DNA from: Loktanella sp. Alg231-35
GTDB taxonomy: Bacteria > Pseudomonadota > Alphaproteobacteria > Rhodobacterales > Rhodobacteraceae
Assembly (NCBI RefSeq): GCF_900143545.1
Contig: NZ_FREV01000004.1
Coordinates: 310,001 to 374,000, forward strand
DNA: 64,000 nucleotides
Direction of reading: 5' to 3'
This document shows, one piece after another, positions 59,597-64,000 of the stretch (position 1 is the stretch's first letter; every line of letters begins with the position of its first letter). The notes beneath the pieces were generated by a model that searched no databases, was not told the DNA's origin, and worked only from the letters and a program-made list of their open reading frames with translations. Made by a program: the position numbers and the translations under genes.

Positions 59597-60943
59597 ATGA
59601 ACAAACACGACCCAAAGGGTATCCCGCACACAACGCCACGGCAGTCAGCCACGTTTACCCAAGATATCAACAGCGACATTCGCCGTGCGGCAGCCACAGG
59701 CATTTATGACATTCGCGGCGGTGGGGCAAAGCGCAAAGTCCCATCCTTTGACGATCTGCTGTTTATGGGTGCGTCCATTTCCCGCTACCCCCTCGAAGGC
59801 TATCGTGAGAAATGTGAAACGTCTGTGACCATCGGCGGGCTGCACGCCGAAAACCCGATTGAACTGGATATCCCGATCACTATTGCAGGCATGTCTTTCG
59901 GTGCGCTGTCCGGCCCTGCGAAAGAGGCCTTGGGGCGCGGCGCATCTGCTGCGGGCACCTCGACGACCACTGGCGACGGCGGCATGACACCCGAAGAACG
60001 CGGGCATTCTGACAAGCTGGTCTATCAATACCTGCCGTCACGCTATGGCATGAACCCTGATGATCTGCGCAAGGCCGACGCCATCGAAATCGTGGTTGGT
60101 CAGGGCGCGAAACCAGGCGGCGGTGGCATGTTGTTGGGCCAAAAGATCAGCGACCGCGTTGCCGAGATGCGCAATCTGCCTAAAGGGATAGACCAACGTT
60201 CCGCGTGTCGTCACCCGGATTGGACCGGCCCGGATGATCTGGAAATCAAGATCCTCGAACTGCGCGAGATTACAGGCTGGAAAGTGCCAATTTACGTCAA
60301 GGTCGCAGGCGCACGCCCTTACTATGACACGACATTGGCCATCAAGGCTGGCGCGGATGCAGTCGTGCTTGACGGTATGCAAGGCGGTACAGCCGCAACG
60401 CAAGACGTCTTCATTGAACACGTAGGCCAGCCAACCCTCGCCATCGTGCGTCCTGCGGTTCAAGCACTGCAAGACCTCGGGATGCACCGCAAGGTGCAGT
60501 TGATCCTATCTGGTGGTATCCGCTCTGGCGCCGATGTCGCCAAAGCTATGGCATTGGGTGCCGACGCTGTTGCTATTGGTACGGCGGCACTGATCGCATT
60601 GGGTGACAATGATCCAAAGTGGGAGGCCGAGTACAATGAACTGGGCACCACGGCGGGCGCCTATGATGACTGGCACGAAGGCCAAGACCCCGCCGGGATC
60701 ACCACACAGGACCCAGAACTGATGAAGCGGTTCGACCCTATCGAAGGGGGGCGTCGCCTGCGCAACTACCTCAAGGTGATGACGCTTGAGGCCCAGACCA
60801 TCGCGCGGGCCTGCGGCAAGAACCACCTGCACAATCTGGAACCAGAGGATTTGGTGGCGCTGACGATGGAAGCCGCTGCAATGGCCAAGGTCCCGCTGGC
60901 GGGCACCGATTGGTACCCCGGCAAGCCAAACACATCATATTAA
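59597..60943 (+). CDS. mgsC: N-methylglutamate synthase subunit C (FMN glutamate-synthase domain)
   Basis: A 448-residue TIM-barrel protein of the FMN-binding glutamate synthase family, the catalytic flavin subunit of MgsABC. The barrel shows AGMSFGALSGPAKEALG, GQGAKPGGGGMLLGQKIS, KVAGARPYYDT and LDGMQGGTAATQDV. The FMN phosphate site is in LSGGIRSGADVAKAMALGADAVAIGTAAL. The usual 3Fe-4S cysteine loop of glutamate synthases (C-X5-C-X4-C) is not present; the matching region reads GAYDDWHEGQDPAGITTQ. This differs from classical GltB but is seen in some GlxD/Mgs relatives. Confidence 0.86.
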   Translation: MNKHDPKGIPHTTPRQSATFTQDINSDIRRAAATGIYDIRGGGAKRKVPSFDDLLFMGASISRYPLEGYREKCETSVTIGGLHAENPIELDIPITIAGMSFGALSGPAKEALGRGASAAGTSTTTGDGGMTPEERGHSDKLVYQYLPSRYGMNPDDLRKADAIEIVVGQGAKPGGGGMLLGQKISDRVAEMRNLPKGIDQRSACRHPDWTGPDDLEIKILELREITGWKVPIYVKVAGARPYYDTTLAIKAGADAVVLDGMQGGTAATQDVFIEHVGQPTLAIVRPAVQALQDLGMHRKVQLILSGGIRSGADVAKAMALGADAVAIGTAALIALGDNDPKWEAEYNELGTTAGAYDDWHEGQDPAGITTQDPELMKRFDPIEGGRRLRNYLKVMTLEAQTIARACGKNHLHNLEPEDLVALTMEAAAMAKVPLAGTDWYPGKPNTSY

Positions 60944-60953
60944 TCGAAAACGA

Positions 60954-60980
60954 GGGCGCGGCTGTTTACAGATCGCGCCC
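60954..60980 (+). terminator. Hairpin between mgsC and gmaS
   Basis: Outer stem GGGCGCG / CGCGCCC with a nested CTGT/ACAG pair inside the loop. It lies 10 bases after the mgsC stop and 29 bases before gmaS, with no T-run. Possibly a processing or attenuation element tuning gmaS relative to mgsABC. Confidence 0.55.
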
Positions 60981-61009
60981 CATTCTTTCCAAAGACAGGG
61001 AAACACAAA

Positions 61010-62338
61010 ATGGCAACTGATCTTGCAAAATTCGCCAAGGACAATGGCGTCAAATACTTCATGATTTCCTTCACCGATCTGTTCGGTGGACAACGGGCCA
61101 AACTGGTCCCCGCGCGCGCAATTGCGGATATGCAGGAAGACGGCGCTGGGTTTGCTGGGTTCGCCACATGGCTGGACCTGACACCGGCACACCCCGATAT
61201 GCTGGCCGTTCCTGACCCCGAAGCCGTGATCATCCTACCGTGGAACAAGGAAATTGCTTGGGTTCCCGCCAACTGCGTCATGGAAGACCAACCGGTGGAA
61301 CAAGCCCCCCGCAACGTGCTTTGTCGTCTGATTGACGAAGCCGCCGCAGAAGGCATGCACGTCAAAACCGGGATCGAGGCAGAGTTCTTTTTGTTAACGC
61401 CCGAAGGCGACCAGATCAGCGACCCTTACGATACCGCAGCTAAACCCTGCTATGATCAGCAGGCCTTCATGCGGCGTCTGGATGTGATCCGCGAAATCAG
61501 TGATCACATGCTGGAACTGGGCTGGAACCCGTACCAGAACGACCACGAGGACGCGAATGGCCAGTGGGAGATGAACTGGGACTTTGACGACGCGCTCAGG
61601 ACCGCTGACAAACATAGTTTCTTCAAATTCATGGCCAAATGCGTCGCTGAAAAGCACGGCTTCCGCGCGACGTTTATGCCCAAGCCGATTGAGGGCCTCA
61701 CTGGAAACGGATGCCACGCACATATCTCGGTTTGGGACGCACCGGGCGACAAGGCCAAAACCAATGTTTTTGCAGGTGCAGGTGAAGGACAAACCGGTGA
61801 ATTGGGGCTGTCGGAGCGTGGCAAGCACTTCCTTGGCGGCATCATGAAACACGCCAGTGCCTTGGCGGCGATCACCAACCCAACCGTAAACAGCTACAAG
61901 CGCATCAACGCGCCACGCACCACGTCTGGTGCCACTTGGGCACCCAACACGGTGACTTGGACAGGTAACAACCGCACACATATGGTGCGCGTTCCCGGTC
62001 CGGGCCGCTTTGAACTGCGCCTGCCCGACGGTGCCGCAAACCCTTATCTGTTGCAGGCGGTGATCATCGCGGCGGGTCTGTCCGGCATCCGCTCTAAGGC
62101 GGACCCCGGCAAACGCCACGACATCGATATGTATGCCGAAGGTCACAAGGTCAAAGGTGCACCAAAGTTGCCGCTGAACATGCTGGATGCCTTGCGCGAA
62201 TATGACAAAGACAAGGGCCTGAAAGCTGCAATGGGCGATGAGTTTTCCGCCGCCTACCTGAAGATGAAAATGCAGGAATGGAACGATTTTTGCGGTCACT
62301 TCTCGGATTGGGAAAAGGCAAACACGCTGGATATCTGA
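61010..62338 (+). CDS. gmaS: Gamma-glutamylmethylamide synthetase (type III glutamine-synthetase family)
   Basis: A 442-residue ATP-dependent ligase of the GlnT/GlnA family that joins methylamine to glutamate. The catalytic domain has EAEFFLLTP (metal Glu), GNGCHAHISVW, NPTVNSYKRI and the C-terminal ATP/glutamate site GRFELRLPDGAANPYL. Ribosome-binding AGGGAAA precedes ATG 61010. In marine roseobacters GmaS is next to mgs and tmm, so context argues for methylamine rather than ammonia as substrate; sequence alone cannot separate it cleanly from GlnT glutamine synthetase. Confidence 0.85.
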   Translation: MATDLAKFAKDNGVKYFMISFTDLFGGQRAKLVPARAIADMQEDGAGFAGFATWLDLTPAHPDMLAVPDPEAVIILPWNKEIAWVPANCVMEDQPVEQAPRNVLCRLIDEAAAEGMHVKTGIEAEFFLLTPEGDQISDPYDTAAKPCYDQQAFMRRLDVIREISDHMLELGWNPYQNDHEDANGQWEMNWDFDDALRTADKHSFFKFMAKCVAEKHGFRATFMPKPIEGLTGNGCHAHISVWDAPGDKAKTNVFAGAGEGQTGELGLSERGKHFLGGIMKHASALAAITNPTVNSYKRINAPRTTSGATWAPNTVTWTGNNRTHMVRVPGPGRFELRLPDGAANPYLLQAVIIAAGLSGIRSKADPGKRHDIDMYAEGHKVKGAPKLPLNMLDALREYDKDKGLKAAMGDEFSAAYLKMKMQEWNDFCGHFSDWEKANTLDI

Positions 62339-62389
62339 TGGGCACAGCCCTTCACCGAAACATTCACGCAAACGGAGAATGATCAAAAC

Positions 62390-63724
62390 ATGACCAAGCG
62401 CATAGCAGTCATTGGTGCCGGGCCATCCGGCCTCGCGCAACTTCGCGCGTTTCAATCTGCCGCCGCCAAGGGCGCAGAAATCCCCGAGATTGTTTGCTTT
62501 GAAAAACAGTCGGATTGGGGCGGCTTGTGGAACTACACGTGGCGCACCGGACTGGATCAATATGGCGAACCCGTGCACGGTTCGATGTATCGCTATCTAT
62601 GGTCAAATGGCCCCAAGGAAGGGCTAGAGTTCGCCGACTATTCATTCGAGGAACATTTCGGCAAGCAAATCGCGAGTTACCCGCCGCGTGCAGTGCTTTT
62701 TGACTATATCCAGGGGCGCGTTGCAAAAGCAGGTGTGCGTGATTGGATCCGGTTTGAGACAGCAGTGCGTTGGGTCGAGAAGGCTGGAGACACATTCAGC
62801 GTCACAGTTTGCAACCTGCCCGAAGATCACACCTACACCGAAGAATTCGACCATGTGATCGTCTGCTCGGGCCATTTCAGCACGCCCAATGTACCGCAGT
62901 TTGATGGGTTCGAGAGCTTCAAGGGACGCGTGTTGCACGCCCATGATTTTCGTGACGCGATGGAGTTCAAGGATAAGGATATCCTGATTGTTGGCACCAG
63001 CTATTCCGCCGAGGACATCGGTAGCCAGTGCTGGAAATACGGCGCAAAGTCGATCACCGTCAGCCACCGCACGGCTGCGATGGGCTATGACTGGCCGGAC
63101 AACTGGGCCGAGGTGCCGCTGCTGACCCAAGTAGATGGCAATACCGCGCATTTCAAAGACGGCAGCAGCCGTGATGTGGATGCTGTGATCCTGTGTACCG
63201 GATACAAGCACCACTTCCCCTTCTTGCCCGACAGCCTGCGTCTGAAAACGGCAAACCGGCTGGCGGCTGCGGACCTCTACAAGGGTGTTGCTTTTGTGAA
63301 TGAGCCCGATCTTTTCTATATCGGCATGCAGGACCAGTGGTTCACCTTCAACATGTTTGACGCCCAAGCCTGGTGGGTGCGCGACGTAATCATGGACCGG
63401 ATCGCAATGCCCGGCAAAGCCGCGATGAAGGCAGATGTTGCTGACCGTGTCGCGCGCGAAGACGCGGGCAAAGACGACTATGACGCGATCTGGTATCAGG
63501 GTGACTACATCAAGGAGCTGATCGCCGAAACTGACTATCCCACCTTTGATGTCGAAGGGGCCTGCAAGGCGTTTAAGGCATGGAAAGGCCATAAGAAGGC
63601 CGGGATCATGACCTTCCGCGACAATGGCTATAAGTCGGTCATCACCGGCACCATGGCACCCAAGCACCACACGCCGTGGAAGGATGCGCTGGATGACAGT
63701 CTTGAGGTGTATTTGCAAAACTGA
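62390..63724 (+). CDS. tmm: Trimethylamine monooxygenase Tmm (FAD, FMO family)
   Basis: A 444-residue flavin-containing monooxygenase that oxidises trimethylamine to trimethylamine N-oxide. FAD-binding GAGPSG (about 8-13), NADPH-binding VGTSYSAED (about 203-211) and the FMO signature [13 protein letters not shown] are present. Conserved Tmm segments such as [28 protein letters not shown] and [11 protein letters not shown]...[12 protein letters not shown] are near-identical in pattern to Methylocella and roseobacter Tmm. Last gene of the rightward arm. The adjacent 63725 gene is convergent with it. Confidence 0.92.
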   Translation: MTKRIAVIGAGPSGLAQLRAFQSAAAKGAEIPEIVCFEKQSDWGGLWNYTWRTGLDQYGEPVHGSMYRYLWSNGPKEGLEFADYSFEEHFGKQIASYPPRAVLFDYIQGRVAKAGVRDWIRFETAVRWVEKAGDTFSVTVCNLPEDHTYTEEFDHVIVCSGHFSTPNVPQFDGFESFKGRVLHAHDFRDAMEFKDKDILIVGTSYSAEDIGSQCWKYGAKSITVSHRTAAMGYDWPDNWAEVPLLTQVDGNTAHFKDGSSRDVDAVILCTGYKHHFPFLPDSLRLKTANRLAAADLYKGVAFVNEPDLFYIGMQDQWFTFNMFDAQAWWVRDVIMDRIAMPGKAAMKADVADRVAREDAGKDDYDAIWYQGDYIKELIAETDYPTFDVEGACKAFKAWKGHKKAGIMTFRDNGYKSVITGTMAPKHHTPWKDALDDSLEVYLQN

Positions 63725-64000
63725 TCAGGGGGCCGTGCGGGCAGTCCTTAGGAAAACATAAGTCTGACGCAGGGCGGCTTTGTCTTTCAGTGACACGGCC
63801 GTTTCCTGCCCTTCTGCTTGATACAGCCGCAGATCATAGAAGTCGGGGTGATTGACGCTTTGATCATGGCTTGCCGTTGCGGTTGGACCAAGGCATGCCG
63901 CGACCGCCTCATTCAACCGTTCGAAGGCCGCTGTTGCCTCATCAGCGCGGTAGGCAAAGGGCCAACCACATTGGACCTGCGTGCCACCGCCAAGGATCAA
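63725..64000 (-). CDS. C-terminal part of a small, probably exported protein (start outside window)
   Basis: The last 91 residues of a protein whose beginning lies beyond base 64000. The visible part (GGGTQVQCGWPFAYRADEA...DQSVNHPDFYDLRLYQAEG...SLKDKAALRQTYVFLRT) resembles small exported roseobacter proteins of unknown function; the cysteines QCGW and ACLG could form a disulfide. The frame is open to the edge; the codon at the edge (TTG) is not a convincing start. Tail-to-tail with tmm, with adjacent stops. Confidence 0.65.
   Translation of the reverse strand: MILGGGTQVQCGWPFAYRADEATAAFERLNEAVAACLGPTATASHDQSVNHPDFYDLRLYQAEGQETAVSLKDKAALRQTYVFLRTARTAP

Noticed and set aside
61394-62578. 394-codon open frame on the minus strand opposite gmaS
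   Set aside because: Antisense to a well-supported enzyme gene, no recognisable motifs, composition expected from codon bias of the other strand.
62642-63718. 358-codon open frame on the minus strand opposite tmm
   Set aside because: Antisense to tmm, no family signature, no ribosome-binding site; a codon-bias artefact.
1-64000. CRISPR array, tRNA/rRNA, phage or insertion sequence
   Set aside because: No spaced direct-repeat array, no cloverleaf-like or rRNA sequence recognised, and no transposase, integrase or phage structural gene among the open frames.

Overview
The window is a chromosomal segment of a marine alphaproteobacterium, almost certainly a Rhodobacteraceae (Roseobacter-group) species. 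The evidence is family content and order: a membrane-anchored cytochrome c next to an alphaproteobacterial prephenate dehydratase, a DUF1013/TrcR-type cell-cycle regulator, dnaX-ybaB-recR, glcDEF, and a trimethylamine/dimethylamine/methylamine cluster typical of roseobacters. The genus cannot be fixed from this sequence. Genes are dense, often overlapping by ATGA, TGATG or TAATG, and look chromosomal. I saw no phage, integrase, insertion sequence, CRISPR array, tRNA or rRNA.

Layout. 1-5.5 kb: yejABEF peptide ABC importer (minus strand; yejF runs off the left edge). 5.6-7.2 kb: membrane cytochrome c and pheA, divergent. 7.4-12.2 kb: MFS transporter, SRPBCC protein, nudC and a metallophosphoesterase/5'-nucleotidase. 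12.2-19.6 kb: an SRP RNA (ffs)...dnaX-ybaB-recR replication/repair neighbourhood, split by rsgA, a tyrosine phosphatase, an ankyrin-repeat protein and a secreted histidine phosphatase. 19.7-21.9 kb: an overlapping pair of unrecognised membrane-anchored proteins. 21.9-28.9 kb: LysR regulator/methyltransferase, TrcR, secreted RNase T2, lipoprotein, alpha/beta hydrolase, aldehyde dehydrogenase, glycosyltransferase. 28.9-31.6 kb: ECF sigma factor coupled to a VWA membrane protein. 31.6-35.4 kb: Tat-exported serine hydrolase, WYL regulator with VOC protein, sterol-desaturase-like hydroxylase, DUF1285. 35.4-42.1 kb: MoxR / DUF58 / BatA-DUF4159 / VWA-like operon. 42.1-44.1 kb: exported EEP-family lipoprotein, small exported protein, DUF599. 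44.1-48.1 kb: glycolate dehydrogenase glcDEF behind a palindromic operator. 48.2-49.6 kb: secreted trypsin-like protease and an Hsp20 gene with a sigma-32-like promoter.

49.7-63.7 kb is the functional core: a methylated-amine catabolism island. The leftward arm (dmmD, terminator-like hairpin, dmmA, dmmB, dmmC, DUF1194 protein) encodes a heme-dependent dimethylamine N-demethylase plus a folate-dependent GcvT-family C1 acceptor, flanked by a GlxA/AraC-type and an XRE-cupin regulator. The divergent rightward arm (amt, a 71-residue membrane protein, mgsA, mgsB, mgsC, gmaS, tmm) encodes ammonium uptake, N-methylglutamate synthase, gamma-glutamylmethylamide synthetase and trimethylamine monooxygenase. 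Together: TMA is oxidised to TMAO, DMA is demethylated to methylamine, and methylamine is converted via gamma-glutamylmethylamide to N-methylglutamate. TMAO demethylase (tdm) and N-methylglutamate dehydrogenase (mgdABCD) are not in the window. The most unusual points are the terminator-like hairpin inside the dmm arm, the absent 3Fe-4S cysteines in MgsC, the two unexplained small or accessory proteins of the island, and the orphan membrane pair after recR.
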